DNA of 64,000 nt from Bradyrhizobium barranii subsp. apii (GTDB lineage: Bacteria > Pseudomonadota > Alphaproteobacteria > Rhizobiales > Xanthobacteraceae). The notes below the pieces were generated by a model. It made no database searches. It saw only the letters and a program-made list of their open reading frames with translations, and had not been told where the DNA came from. The stretch spans positions 1,116,001 through 1,180,000 of the forward strand of contig NZ_CP096255.1 of assembly GCF_011516635.5 (NCBI RefSeq), written 5' to 3'. The position numbers and the translations under genes were made by a program. Positions 7,307-16,700 of the stretch are shown here, piece by piece. Numbering within the stretch: position 1 is the first letter of the stretch; every line of letters begins with the position of its first letter.

Positions 7307-8739
7307 TCTTGAAAGGCAACCAGCGCGCAGGCGGCGCTGATCTCGCGAGCCACCTTCAGAACGAGTTCGACAACGAGCTTGTCGAGGTGGCCGAGATCAG
7401 GGGTACGGTCGCGCAGGATTTGCATGGCGCGTTCGGCGAGTATGAGGCCATTGCCGCGGGTACGCGGTGCAAGGAGCCTCTTTACAGCCTCTCGATCAAT
7501 CCGTCCGCGCCGCTCTCCCGCGACCAGTACCGGGCCGCCATTGACCGCGTCGAGCAGGGCCTCGGGCTCAGCGGCCAAGCTCGTGCTGTGGTGTTCCATG
7601 TCAAGCACGGGCGCGAGCACTGCCATGTCGTCTGGTCGAGAATAGACACCGCGAAGATGCGTGCGGTGCAGCTCTCTGACGACCGCCAGAAGCTCCGTAC
7701 CCTTGCGCGCGAGCTTGCCCATGAGTTCGGCCTTCCGCTCCCTGATGGGCTTGCGCGAGATGCGGGCCAGGACCGCCAGCGCAAGAAGGACATGACCCTT
7801 CAGGAGAAGGCGCAGGCCGAGGCGACGGGGATTACTCCCCCTGACCGCCGCGCGGAAATCACGGATGCCTTCCGCCGCTCGGACAGTGCGACGGCGTTCC
7901 GGGCGGCGCTGAAAGAAAAAGGCTATGTCCTTGCCCGAGGCGACAAGCGCGGATTTGTGGTCGTCGACCGTTTCGGCAAGGTGCATAGCCTTGCCCGCCA
8001 GATCGATGGCGTGCGCACGCGCGAGCTGGAGGACAAGCTCGCCCCGCTTGCGTCCGAGGCAATCCCCTCCGTCGATGGGGCGCGAGAGGCTGTCCGCCAG
8101 GATGCCTCGGATATCGAGACGCTCGTCGATGCCCGTGTAGCGTCGCGAATGGCCGAGCATTCGGGCCAGCTCGATGCCCGCCAGGCCGAGCGCCGGAAGA
8201 AGCTCGACTTACGCAAACAGGATATGCTCATCGTCCAGAGCGGGGAGCGCATGGCGCTTCATGCCGCTCATAAGTCCGAGGCAGGAAAGCCTTTTGCGCG
8301 GGTTGCAGGCGCAATCTTTGCACTGCTTGACCGGGTGCCCGGCCTTCGGTCTGTTATCGCGCCGCTCCGCAGAAATACGAAGATCAATGCAGCTGAGCGT
8401 CATCGCGTTGAGTGCGAGGCGCTGGAGCGCCGTCATCAACGCGAGCATTTCATGCACGAGCGGCGGTGCAAGGCGTTGGGCCGCCTTGAAGCCCGTGAAA
8501 AGCGGTCCCTTGAAACCTTGGTTCGGCGACAGCTACGTGCCGCCGAGAGCCTGAAAACCGAGAAGTGGCAGGCTCGCCAAAGGCAGCTTGACGTGAATAA
8601 ACTCGACATGACAGTTCCAGCCGAAGGTTTAAGTACACCCGCGAAAGACGGCTGGAAAAAACGCGCCAAGGGTATTGGCCACAACAAGGGACAGAAGCAG
8701 GATGGCCCTAAGGGCTATCGTTACAAGAGGGAGGACTGA
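7303..8739 (+). CDS. relaxase/mobilization nuclease (MobA/VirD2-like)
   Basis: A 478-residue protein that would nick oriT and pilot the strand into a recipient. The N-terminal 115 residues are the relaxase fold, beginning MILKGNQRAGGADLASHLQ. The histidine metal-binding motif III appears as HVKHGREHCHVVWSRID. The catalytic tyrosine is not obvious: Tyr in FGEYEA and LYSLSIN are candidates, and the family may use a diverged motif I. The middle third contains a segment typical of rhizobial relaxases (TAFRAALKEKGYVLARGDKRGFVVVDRFGKVHSLARQI). The C-terminal half is strongly charged and coiled-coil-like (LERRHQREHFMHERRCKALGRLEAREK), ending in basic residues. It is coupled to MobC by ATGA and overlaps the next small gene by one base. 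Confidence 0.85.
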   Translation: MILKGNQRAGGADLASHLQNEFDNELVEVAEIRGTVAQDLHGAFGEYEAIAAGTRCKEPLYSLSINPSAPLSRDQYRAAIDRVEQGLGLSGQARAVVFHVKHGREHCHVVWSRIDTAKMRAVQLSDDRQKLRTLARELAHEFGLPLPDGLARDAGQDRQRKKDMTLQEKAQAEATGITPPDRRAEITDAFRRSDSATAFRAALKEKGYVLARGDKRGFVVVDRFGKVHSLARQIDGVRTRELEDKLAPLASEAIPSVDGAREAVRQDASDIETLVDARVASRMAEHSGQLDARQAERRKKLDLRKQDMLIVQSGERMALHAAHKSEAGKPFARVAGAIFALLDRVPGLRSVIAPLRRNTKINAAERHRVECEALERRHQREHFMHERRCKALGRLEAREKRSLETLVRRQLRAAESLKTEKWQARQRQLDVNKLDMTVPAEGLSTPAKDGWKKRAKGIGHNKGQKQDGPKGYRYKRED

Positions 8740-8969
8740 TGCCGCGGAAACGATCAGACCCGCCCGAGGCGGGCACAATGTTGCAGCCAGATCAGGCCGC
8801 GCTTGTCTTTGACATGAACGGGCGAATGTCGCTCGTGCTGCCTAATCTGCCGGATGACGCGCCAGTGCCACCGGCCTGGTCGCTCTTGCTCGCCATAGCC
8901 GCCCGCTGTGAAGACCCGGAATGGGTGATGGCTACGATTGAAGCGGGCTCGCCTTCGCGGCCTCATTGA
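8739..8969 (+). CDS. small hypothetical protein following relaxase
   Basis: A 76-residue acidic protein whose ATG overlaps the relaxase TGA by one base, so it should be translationally coupled. It contains FDMNGRMSLVLPNLPDDAPVPP and a short hydrophobic helix (AWSLLLAIAARCEDPEW). It has no recognisable domain. Its 3' end overlaps the convergent HNH gene by a few bases. The position suggests an accessory role in mobilization, such as regulation, but there is no direct evidence. Confidence 0.6.
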   Translation: MPRKRSDPPEAGTMLQPDQAALVFDMNGRMSLVLPNLPDDAPVPPAWSLLLAIAARCEDPEWVMATIEAGSPSRPH

Positions 8970-9355
8970 GAAGCACCGTTAGGCCCAACTGACGGCGGCT
9001 CGCGCCGCTTCAGCGCTCCGGCGTTTTTACCGAAGTTGCACTCGTAACACTCGGGCTGGATATTATCGATGTTATCGGTCCCGCCGTGAAAAACTGCGAG
9101 CTTATGGCCCTTCGTCCAGACGGTCTTATAGCGAGGGTCAGGCCGCTTCGAGATTTCATCCCAAGGTCTATTGCATTCCACGCAGCAAGGGGTCGCCGCA
9201 AGAAGGGCTTTCCATTCCTTCGCTGTGTGGCTTCCTCCATTCGCGACTTTGCGCTGATTGCGGACTTTGCCCCGAGCGTTTCGGCAATCCATGCAGCGGT
9301 TCCAGCTATTGAAACGGCTGCCGCCGCATTTCGTGCAAATACGCCCTTCCGACAC
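8963..9355 (-). CDS. HNH endonuclease-like protein
   Basis: A 130-residue protein with a GTG start. The N-terminus has a CxxC...CxxC zinc ribbon (CTKCGGSRFNSWNRCMDCR). A second CxxC pair frames an HNH-type core: CCVECNRPW, then KGHKLAVFHGGTDNIDN with the histidine, and IQPECYECNFGKNAG. The order CxxC / GH / N-I-QP-xCxxCN is the HNH nuclease signature. It could be a homing-type or defence nuclease; the sequence does not decide. It lies on the opposite strand from the relaxase operon and between it and the trypsin-like protease, in the cargo part of the element. Confidence 0.75.
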   Translation of the reverse strand: MSEGRICTKCGGSRFNSWNRCMDCRNARGKVRNQRKVANGGSHTAKEWKALLAATPCCVECNRPWDEISKRPDPRYKTVWTKGHKLAVFHGGTDNIDNIQPECYECNFGKNAGALKRREPPSVGPNGASQ

Positions 9356-9389
9356 TGAAGCTCTTTCCCCAACAAGCCTCGCCGCGCGG

Positions 9390-10205
9390 CTACTGCGGCG
9401 GCCAGCGACGATAAATCTCAGTCAGCAAGTGACCGTAGATGCTGATTGGCCCGTGGCCAATGATGCCTAAAGAGCCCGCGATTTCATCCTGCCAGTAAGC
9501 TACGCCGGTAAGCCGCGATTCAAGTGGGCTATACCGGCCCTCGGCATCCTTCTTGAGATAGACGCGCCAGATGCCACCGCCGCTTGTTCCGCGAAAGTTG
9601 GTGGGCAGGACGGCCTCGGACTGTGGCTGAGGTTTGAACTGCAATTGGTCCCATTGCCCGACCTTTGGTGCGGCGATGACGCTGCCTGGGCAGACCAGGC
9701 CCTCGACCGCCAATGTGCTTTTCCTCCCGTCAGAGCTTGCGGGTGCTGTCAATTGACCAACCACCCCTGCCACGGCTTCAAGCACCTCAGCGCCTTCCGG
9801 CCTCTCAGAGCTTGCCTTATCCTTGCCTATGTCAAGGTCGAGGACGGAGCCGCTCGCTGATAAATCTGAAAACTGCGCAGGCGGGATGGGGATGAAGGCC
9901 AAATCCGGGCCGTCCTTGCCACCGGGCGCTGTATAGAAATTCACGGCATGGGCGACTGTCGCCTCGCCTGCAATGCGCATCCTCTGGTCCCGCGTCTGCG
10001 GAAGACCGAACAGAGCAGCGCCGAACTCGCCAGCCTGCGGCAATTCAGCGAGGACATGCCCGCATGTAAGAATGCCTTGAGTTGACCGGCAGCGAACCAG
10101 CGTTCCCGAGCCAAGGGGTGCCGGATTCCCCCCGTCAATCAACACGAAGCCAATGGTGTATGGAGAAATTCGACTATCGATTATCGGCCCAAAATCAAAG
10201 CTCAC
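9390..10205 (-). CDS. trypsin-like serine protease domain protein
   Basis: I use the GTG at 10205 because GAGG stands six bases upstream; the earlier TTG would have no spacing. The 271-residue protein shows a chymotrypsin-fold triad in order: His in GILTCGHVLAEL (about residue 50), Asp in GKDGPDLAFIPI (about residue 100), and Ser in NFRGTSGGGIWRVYL (about residue 208). The GTSGGG loop is a good match for a catalytic serine with its oxyanion hole. No signal peptide, PDZ or membrane segment is visible, so it probably acts in the cytoplasm, unlike DegP-type proteases. Stand-alone cytoplasmic trypsin-like proteins are common in mobile and defence-associated cargo; that role here is an inference. 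Confidence 0.75.
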   Translation of the reverse strand: MSFDFGPIIDSRISPYTIGFVLIDGGNPAPLGSGTLVRCRSTQGILTCGHVLAELPQAGEFGAALFGLPQTRDQRMRIAGEATVAHAVNFYTAPGGKDGPDLAFIPIPPAQFSDLSASGSVLDLDIGKDKASSERPEGAEVLEAVAGVVGQLTAPASSDGRKSTLAVEGLVCPGSVIAAPKVGQWDQLQFKPQPQSEAVLPTNFRGTSGGGIWRVYLKKDAEGRYSPLESRLTGVAYWQDEIAGSLGIIGHGPISIYGHLLTEIYRRWPPQ

Positions 10206-10274
10206 TCGCAACCTCTTTCTGCAATGGCAGAAAGATACGCGAATGGGCGAGGAGCCTCAAGGTCGTAACTAGTT

Positions 10275-10409
10275 CTATGAAATCATAGCACAGACAAGGA
10301 CATAGCTGTTCCCAGTTTCATCCTCTGTGGCGCGCCATTCCGCTACAAAACTGGGCACTCCAAAACCTCCCATTTCTGCGCCGGGCGAGATCGTCGCACC
10401 GCTGCTCAC
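10275..10409 (-). CDS. possible small ORF or gene remnant near the element edge
   Basis: An open frame of 44 codons from a GTG, with an internal ATG twelve codons later, ending at TAG. Its C-terminal part (GVPSFVAEWRATEDETG NSYVLVCAMIS) has a protein-like composition. No clear ribosome binding site precedes it. It could be the tail of a truncated gene left at the border between the mobile element and the chromosome. I cannot assign it to a family, and it may not be translated. Confidence 0.25.
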   Translation of the reverse strand: MSSGATISPGAEMGGFGVPSFVAEWRATEDETGNSYVLVCAMIS

Positions 10410-10637
10410 TGTTCGTCACCGCGTAAGCCTGGAGCTGGTGACGGCCTTTCCGGCCGGCCTCGGCGGAGCGAAAAATCGCGTGGCATCGCCGAATGTGCGG
10501 CCGGTGCGCTTGGTCGGCCGCAGCGTCATGGCACCACGGCGAAGGAGTCGTGCCCATCTTTATCGGCCGTGTGGCGCCGGTTAGATTGAGGACTCGTCAG
10601 AGACGCCCGGACATGTCGGTGAATATGGAGATGACCC

Positions 10638-11420
10638 ATGAAGCTCGCGCATGACGGAATCCAGCTGTCCTTCGACGTTGCCGGCACGGGACCGCTTCAA
10701 TTCCTGTTCGTCCATGGCCTCGGCGGGGATCGCACGCATTTTGCGCCGCAGATGGAGTATTTCGCCCGTCAAGGTCGGGCATTGAATGCCGAGCTGCGGG
10801 GGCATGGTGAGAGCGACAAGCCGCAACAGGCGTATTCGATCGAAGGCTTCGCCGATGATCTCGTCTTTCTGTGCAACCGACAGCAGATCACAAAGCCGAT
10901 CATCGTGGGTCAAAGCATGGGTGGCAACATGGCGCTCGAAATCGCCGCCCGCTATCCGGACTTTCCTGCAGGCCTGGTGCTGCTCGACTCAGGGGTGCTC
11001 TTCCCTGCCTCGGCAGGGACGGTGTTCGCCGGGTATCTGGAGGGCTTAAGGGGCGCGAATTTTGCGGACGAGGTACGGAAGATCGTGGCGGACTCCTGTC
11101 TGCCGACCGACCGATGCCGCGCCCATGTTGAACAGACCTTTCTGGCGACGCCACAGCACGTGCTGGTGTCCACGTTTACAAGTCTGTTTCCCTGGGATGT
11201 GCATCGGGCGCGTGAATGCGCCCAGGCGTGTCGGGTCCCGGTGCTCTACATCGAAGCGGCCCATCGGCTCGCGGATCTGGATCGTTTTGCGGAGCTGTGC
11301 CCGCAGCTGGTCACGGCCAAGGCCGTCGGCTCCGGACATTTCCTGTCGCTGGAGGTGCCGGAGCAGATCAACCCGATGATCGACCGGTTTATCTCGCTCT
11401 ACGTGCGAAGACCCGGGTAA
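10638..11420 (+). CDS. alpha/beta-fold hydrolase
   Basis: A 260-residue single-domain hydrolase with GGAG seven bases before the ATG. The HG oxyanion motif is seen in FLFVHGLGGDRTHF, and the nucleophile elbow is GQSMGGNMALE (Ser about residue 95). A conserved D follows in LVLLDSG, and the catalytic His is near the C-terminus in GSGHFLSLEVPEQINPMIDRF. No signal peptide is present. The substrate is not predictable; the family includes esterases, lactonases and C-C bond hydrolases. It stands alone, with about 350 bp of non-coding DNA before it and a GC-rich potential hairpin (CCGGCC...GGCCGG, around 11504-11526) after it. It is the first clearly chromosomal gene to the right of the mobile region. 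Confidence 0.8.
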   Translation: MKLAHDGIQLSFDVAGTGPLQFLFVHGLGGDRTHFAPQMEYFARQGRALNAELRGHGESDKPQQAYSIEGFADDLVFLCNRQQITKPIIVGQSMGGNMALEIAARYPDFPAGLVLLDSGVLFPASAGTVFAGYLEGLRGANFADEVRKIVADSCLPTDRCRAHVEQTFLATPQHVLVSTFTSLFPWDVHRARECAQACRVPVLYIEAAHRLADLDRFAELCPQLVTAKAVGSGHFLSLEVPEQINPMIDRFISLYVRRPG

Positions 11421-11587
11421 GCTTCGTCATCGGCCGTGACGCGCCGCGACCGGCGTCCGTCGGGAAGCCACAATGCGCTGCCGGGCAAGAACGAAACCCT
11501 TTGCCGGCCGGGCGAAGCCGGCCGGAAACAAACCGGGCCTAACCTCCCCGGAGCTTTCCCGTCCAACCCGATTCAAGGGAGGATTTT

Positions 11588-11986
11588 ATGAAAGCAGCGC
11601 TCTTTGTCCTGTCGCTTCTTGGCCAACCCACGATTCCGATTTCAGACCGTGTGCCCATCTTCAATGTGGAAGCCCTTTGCCGGGATGTTTCCGCTGACGA
11701 CAAGGCCTCAGGGCTCACCCTGGCGCAGGACGCCGGCGAGTGCGTGCGTGACGAGACAATTGCGCAGCAACAGCTGAGCTCGACTTGGCTGACTGTTCCG
11801 GGCCCCGCGCGCGATAGTTGTGAAGGCGAGGCTGCGGCAGGGGGAATAGAAAGCTATGTCGATCTGCTCACCTGCCTGCAGATGGCAGGCTGGGCGAATC
11901 CGACTCCGCCGCCGAAGCCCCCGCTCAGGGGAGCGAGCAAGATGCGGAACGCCAAGAATGAGCTGCAGAACGAATTGAAGAATTAG
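11588..11986 (+). CDS. conserved hypothetical protein, probably secreted
   Basis: A 132-residue protein with GGGAGG upstream of ATG. The first 18 residues are hydrophobic (MKAALFVLSLLGQPTIP), though a clear cleavage site is lacking. The central region has four cysteines (ALCRDVS, GECVRDE, DSCEGEA, LTCLQMA) with conserved-looking spacing and an all-helical composition, followed by a Pro-rich and a Lys/Asn-rich tail. I associate this pattern with small periplasmic hypothetical proteins common in Bradyrhizobium, in which the cysteines probably form two disulfides. No function is known to me. Confidence 0.6.
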   Translation: MKAALFVLSLLGQPTIPISDRVPIFNVEALCRDVSADDKASGLTLAQDAGECVRDETIAQQQLSSTWLTVPGPARDSCEGEAAAGGIESYVDLLTCLQMAGWANPTPPPKPPLRGASKMRNAKNELQNELKN

Positions 11987-12123
11987 CTGCGCAGGTGACA
12001 ATGGGGACGAGAAGACGGCGGAGCAGCTTCTTGGCAGGTCGCGTATCATAGCGTGCGCGTTCGCCGGCAGCGGAGTCCTGCGAGCGATGCGACGAAGTTC
12101 CGGGCGCCGGGTGGCGGTCGCCA

Positions 12124-12543
12124 TCAATGATGGGCCGACACGCCCTTGACGCATTGGGTCAACAGATCAACGCTGGCGAATTGGCTGACATCGCCCAGGC
12201 TGATCATGCCGACCATCCGCCTGCTCTTGTTGATCACGGGCAGCCTGCGGATTTTCAGCGTCTCCATGTGATGCACGGCTTTCGCCAGATCGTCGTCTTC
12301 CCGGCAGCAATGGATGCCTTCGGTCATTACGTCCCGCGCCGTCATGCGCGCGGCGTTGAAGTTCTTGCTCGCGAGGCCTTTGCAGACGATGTCGCGATCG
12401 GTCACCATCCCGATCAGATGGTCGTCATCGCCGATCGGAATGCAGCCGATGTCGTGCCCTTGCATCAACTTCGCGATCTCGGTGATCGGGGTGTCCGGGC
12501 TGACCCAATCGACACCCTTGTGCATCACGTCCTTGACCTTCAT
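12124..12543 (-). CDS. CBS-domain pair protein
   Basis: A 139-residue protein starting at ATG 12543, where GGAGG lies upstream; the longer open frame is not needed. It consists almost entirely of two CBS motifs. The first spans MKVKDVMHKGV to GMVTDRDIVCKG, and the second spans MTARDVMTEGI to GMISLGDVSQFA, with the characteristic VM and G-x-V/I-(S/T) blocks. CBS pairs bind adenine nucleotides or NADH and often act as energy sensors or stress proteins. The short C-terminal tail is unremarkable. It lies on the same strand as the YbaK-like gene but is separated by about 115 bp. Confidence 0.85.
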   Translation of the reverse strand: MKVKDVMHKGVDWVSPDTPITEIAKLMQGHDIGCIPIGDDDHLIGMVTDRDIVCKGLASKNFNAARMTARDVMTEGIHCCREDDDLAKAVHHMETLKIRRLPVINKSRRMVGMISLGDVSQFASVDLLTQCVKGVSAHH

Positions 12544-12658
12544 GGAGGACCTCCGTTGCGAACGCAGCCCCCGTGACGCGATTATACTACGAACCGGGCG
12601 CGACCGCACGCGCGCCGCGACGAAGGCGCAGGAAAAATCATCCCGCTGCCATGCTGCG

Positions 12659-13129
12659 TCAACCGTGCGTGCTGAAGCGTCCATGCGGCGCATTGGCCGT
12701 CAGCCGTTCGAACTGTGCATGCGTCAGGTGAAGCAGCGTCTCATGGTCGCCGGCCTCGATATAGATCTCGGGCTGCGCCCGGATGCTGTCATCGACGATG
12801 AGATCGAGCCCGTAGCATCGGCCTACCGCCGGAACGGCTCCATGCGCGCAGTCCGCGAACAGCCTGTTGATCTCGGTTTCGTTCGCCATCACGAGGTCCG
12901 CGCCGAGCTTCTTCTTCAAGTCCGGCAAGTTGAGACGGTGCGATGCCGGAACGATCGCGAGCATATAGCCGCCGTCATGGCGCAGCACGACGGCCTTGGC
13001 GAAACGATCGCCCGAGACGTGGCAGGCCTGCGCCGTGCGCGCGGAGGACATGGTGAAAACGTGCGGGATCTCGACATACTGGATGTTCTCGGCAGCCAGG
13101 TATCGGTGGAGCGTGGGGGCAATGGTCAT
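12659..13129 (-). CDS. YbaK/ProX-type aminoacyl-tRNA deacylase-like protein
   Basis: Start placed at ATG 13129, with AAAGG seven bases upstream. The 156-residue product matches the YbaK/aa-tRNA deacylase domain: a short N-terminal helix (LHRYLAAENIQYVEIPH), then SGDRFAKAVVLRHDGGYMLAIVPA with the conserved lysine, NETEINRLFADCAHGAVPAVG with the conserved G-x-v-P-P/A loop, and IYIEAGDHETLLHLTHAQFE. Family members remove mischarged amino acids from tRNA or act as regulatory proteins; the substrate cannot be read from the sequence. It is a single-domain protein acting in the cytoplasm. Confidence 0.8.
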   Translation of the reverse strand: MTIAPTLHRYLAAENIQYVEIPHVFTMSSARTAQACHVSGDRFAKAVVLRHDGGYMLAIVPASHRLNLPDLKKKLGADLVMANETEINRLFADCAHGAVPAVGRCYGLDLIVDDSIRAQPEIYIEAGDHETLLHLTHAQFERLTANAPHGRFSTHG

Positions 13130-13332
13130 GGCGCAGCCTTTCGGATGGATATGCGAGCCATCCACCGTGGGGCTGCCCCGCCGCACGATGGGCGGCCGCA
13201 TGATTGCCGGATGCCAACATAGGCCTCGCGCTCGAATGCCGCAATCGGGTCGGGCGTTCGGATCGCTCCGGGCGCGCCTTTCCGCTTCGTTTGCCGCCGA
13301 TCGATTGTGGCCTTTGCTGCGCTTCCTGTGTC

Positions 13333-13653
13333 TTACGGGATCCTTGCCACAACGTTGGGCCGGTTCTCCCTGAGCCACGCGACGGCCTCGGGTCCATCGA
13401 CGACGCACGCGAAGGTTTCCCAGGTCGGGTCCTCCAGGGATTCCGATTGCAATCGCTTCGCCGCATACTCGACGAGGTCGTGCAGGCCTTCGTATCCTCG
13501 TCGGTGCTCGAGGGACTCTGCAATCGCCGTGCTGGTCCAGCCTCGTCGGGCCAGATCGACAATGCTCGGAGCGTCAGCCTCGCTGAACCAAGGTGTGGCA
13601 TCGAACTCGATGCAGCGGACATTATCGGCGGTGTGGCAAGTGGCGTGGATCAT
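13333..13653 (-). CDS. hypothetical protein
   Basis: A 106-residue acidic protein with a strong GGAGGAG ribosome binding site before its ATG, immediately downstream of the glutamate dehydrogenase gene on the same strand (about 50 bp gap). It contains EFDATPWFSEADAPSIVDLARRGWTSTAIAESLEHRRGYEGL, a segment that could form a helix-turn-helix-like fold, and ends ETFACVVDGPEAVAWLRENRPNVV. No membrane segment or signal is visible. Similar short proteins are annotated only as hypothetical in Bradyrhizobium, and I cannot give a function. Confidence 0.6.
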   Translation of the reverse strand: MIHATCHTADNVRCIEFDATPWFSEADAPSIVDLARRGWTSTAIAESLEHRRGYEGLHDLVEYAAKRLQSESLEDPTWETFACVVDGPEAVAWLRENRPNVVARIP

Positions 13654-13703
13654 GGGGCTCCTCCGTTCGCCGGCTAAGTTTCACATCGCTGCCTCGCACG
13701 CTC

Positions 13704-16700
13704 TCAGACTTTGACCAGATCCCCCAGCAGGTTCGCCGCCACCGTCAGCTTGGCAAGCGTCAGGCCGCTGGCAGCAATCTCCTCGACCGAGCGGCGGATG
13801 CGCGCCGCTTCGGGGTGAGCCGCGAGCCAGGTCTCGACAGCCTGCTGGCCGGACTGGCCGGTTGCCAGCATATCCGCGGCCAGTCTTCTCTCGGCGCTGG
13901 CGATCTGCTCGACGGCGCGATCGACCGCCATACGTTCGAAATAATCATTTGCCGGCACGCTGCGCGCGGCGGCGATGATGCGGTCGAGACGGAAATTGGC
14001 TTCCGCAGCGAAGAAGGTCGCGGCGGCATCGCCGATGGCGCGGGAGGTGCGCTCGGCGACCGTCACGATATCGGGTGCCGCAATCAGAGGGTCGAGATCG
14101 GCGAGCTCGCCGGCGAGGCCGGCCGGGACGCCGGCATCGGTGAGCTCCTGGCGCCGCTTGCCGCGCGCGGCCTGCAGGTCCGGCGGCAGGGTGGTGTCGA
14201 GGGAGGCCGCGATCTCGCGGATACCCGGGCCAAAACGTCCGATCACCGCCTCGAGGCCGTCCTTGAAATCGACATTGCGCACGTACCAGACCATGCGGGA
14301 AATCAGGAGATCCTGGACCGTCGCGTAGAGGCCGAGCTGCACCTGCCCGTCGATCCGGGTGTCGAGCGCGTCGATCGCGTCATTGAGCCGCCTGAGCTCG
14401 TAGATCGCGTCCACCGCCACCTGCGCCATGACGATGGTGGGGATATCGGCGTCGGTCTCGTCGGTCAGGCGCACGATACACGCCGGGCCGCCGCGGTTGA
14501 TCACGGCATTGACGAGACTGGTCGCGATGATTTCGCGTCGCAGGCGATGGAGCTCGACCGCGGCCGGGAATTTATCGGGAACCTCGCGCGGAAAATACAG
14601 GGACAGTCTGCGGGCGAGGTAAGGATCATCAGGCACGCTGGTGAGGAGCAGGTCCTCGTAGAGCGTCAGCTTGGCGTAGGCGAGCAGCACGGCAAGCTCG
14701 GGCCGTGTCAGGGCCTGGCCGCGCCGCGTACGCTCGGTGAGCGCTGCGTCGTCGGGCAGGAATTCCACGGCGCGGCTGAGCAGGCCGCGCTGCTCGAGCG
14801 ACTGCATCAGGCGGGTGAGGAAGCCGGTCTCGGCCACGCCCTTGCGCTCGGCGAGCGAGAGCGCCAGCGTCTGCAGATAGTTGTTGCGCAGCACCAGCGT
14901 GCCGACCTCGTCGGTCATCGCGGCCAGCAGGCTGTTGCGGTCGGCGAAGCTGAGGCGTCCCTCGCGTTCGGGGCGCGCCAGCGCGACCTTGATATTGACC
15001 TCGACGTCGGAGGTGTTGACGCCGGCCGAATTATCGATGGCGTCGGTGTTGAGCTTGACGCCCTTCTGCGCCGCTTCGATCCGGCCGCGCTGGGTGACGC
15101 CGAGATTGGCGCCTTCGCCGATCACCCGGGCGCGAACGTCAGTGCCTGCGATGCGGATCGGATCGTTGGCGCGGTCGCCGGCCTGATCGTCGCTCTCTGC
15201 CGATGCGCGGATATAGGTGCCGATGCCGCCAAACCACAACAGGTCTGTGCGCGCTCTCAGGATCGCCGTCATCACCTCGAACGGCGTGGCCTGCTCCTTG
15301 TCGAGATCGAGCAGGCTGCGGACTTCCGGTGCGAGCGGGATCGCCTTGAGCGTGCGCGAGAATACGCCGCCGCCCTGCGAGATCAGCGACTTGTTGTAGT
15401 CCTGCCAGCTCGATCGCGGCAGGTCGAACAGACGCTTGCGCTCGGCGAAGCTGGTCGAAGGGTCGGGGGAGGGATCGATGAAGATGTCGCGGTGATCGAA
15501 CGCCGCCACGAGCCTTGTCGCCGGCGAGAGCAGCATGCCGTTGCCGAAGACGTCGCCGGACATGTCGCCGACGCCGGCAGCGGTGAACGGCATGGTCTGA
15601 ATGTCGGTGCCGAGCTCGCGGAAGTGGCGCTTGACCGCCTCCCAGGCGCCGCGCGCCGTGATCCCCATCTTCTTGTGGTCGTAGCCCTGGCTGCCGCCGG
15701 AGGCGAAGGCGTCGCCGAGCCAATGGTTCTTCTCGGCCGAGATCGCGTTGGCGACGTCGGAGAAGGTGGCGGTGCCCTTGTCGGCGGCGACCACGAGGTA
15801 GGGGTCGTCGCCGTCATGGCGCACGGTGGAATCGGGCGGCACGACGGCGTCGCCGTCGAGATTGTCGGTGAGCTCGAGCAGCGAGCGCACGAAGATGCGA
15901 TAGGCCTCGGTGCCTTCCGCGAGCCAGGCGTCGCGATTGGACGGTGGCGGCAGGCGCTTGGGCACGAAACCGCCCTTGGCGCCGACCGGCACGATCACGG
16001 CGTTCTTGACCTGCTGCGCCTTCACGAGACCCAGGATCTCGGTGCGGAAATCCTGCGGCCGGTCGGACCAGCGCAAGCCGCCGCGCGCGACCTTGCCGAA
16101 ACGCAGGTGAATGCCTTCAACCCGCGGCGAGGAGACGAAGATCTCGTAGAGAGGCCGCGGTGCCGGCAAATCGTCGATCCGCCGCGCGTCGAACTTGAAG
16201 GAGATGACCGGACGCGGATGTCCATCTTCGCCGATCTGCCACAGATTGGTGCGGATGGTTGACTGCACCAGATTGGTGAAGCGGCGCAGGATGCGGTCTT
16301 CATCGAGCGAGGCGACGGATTTGAGCTGCTCCTCGATCTCGGCAAGGAGTGCTGTCTCGCGCGCCGAACGCTCGCGATCGGTAAGCACGAGGCGCGGATC
16401 GAGGCGGGTCTGGAACAGTGCGACGAGGGTGGCCGTGATCGCGGCGTTCTTGCGCAAGGTCTCCCACATGTAATCCTGGGTGAACGGAGCGCGGATCTGG
16501 TGCAGGTAGCGGGACAGCGCCCGGATCGTCGAGACCTCGCGCCAGCCCAGGGCAGTGCGCAGGATCAGGGCGTTGTATCCGTCGGATTCGGCGCGATCCG
16601 TGACCACCGCCATGATCGAGGCTTCCAGGCGATGGCTGAATTCCGGATTGATCTCGATCGGCTGGCCGTCGCTGGTCTCGATCGTCATCTCATGCATCCA

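Noticed and set aside
10200..10640. tRNA or direct-repeat attachment site at the element's right end
   Set aside because: No cloverleaf is visible, and the left end lies outside the window, so no repeat pair can be compared.
13593..16262. 889-codon open frame antisense to glutamate dehydrogenase
   Set aside because: It lies wholly over a well-conserved gene, is rich in Arg/Gly/His/Asp as expected for a complementary high-GC frame, and has no ribosome binding site.
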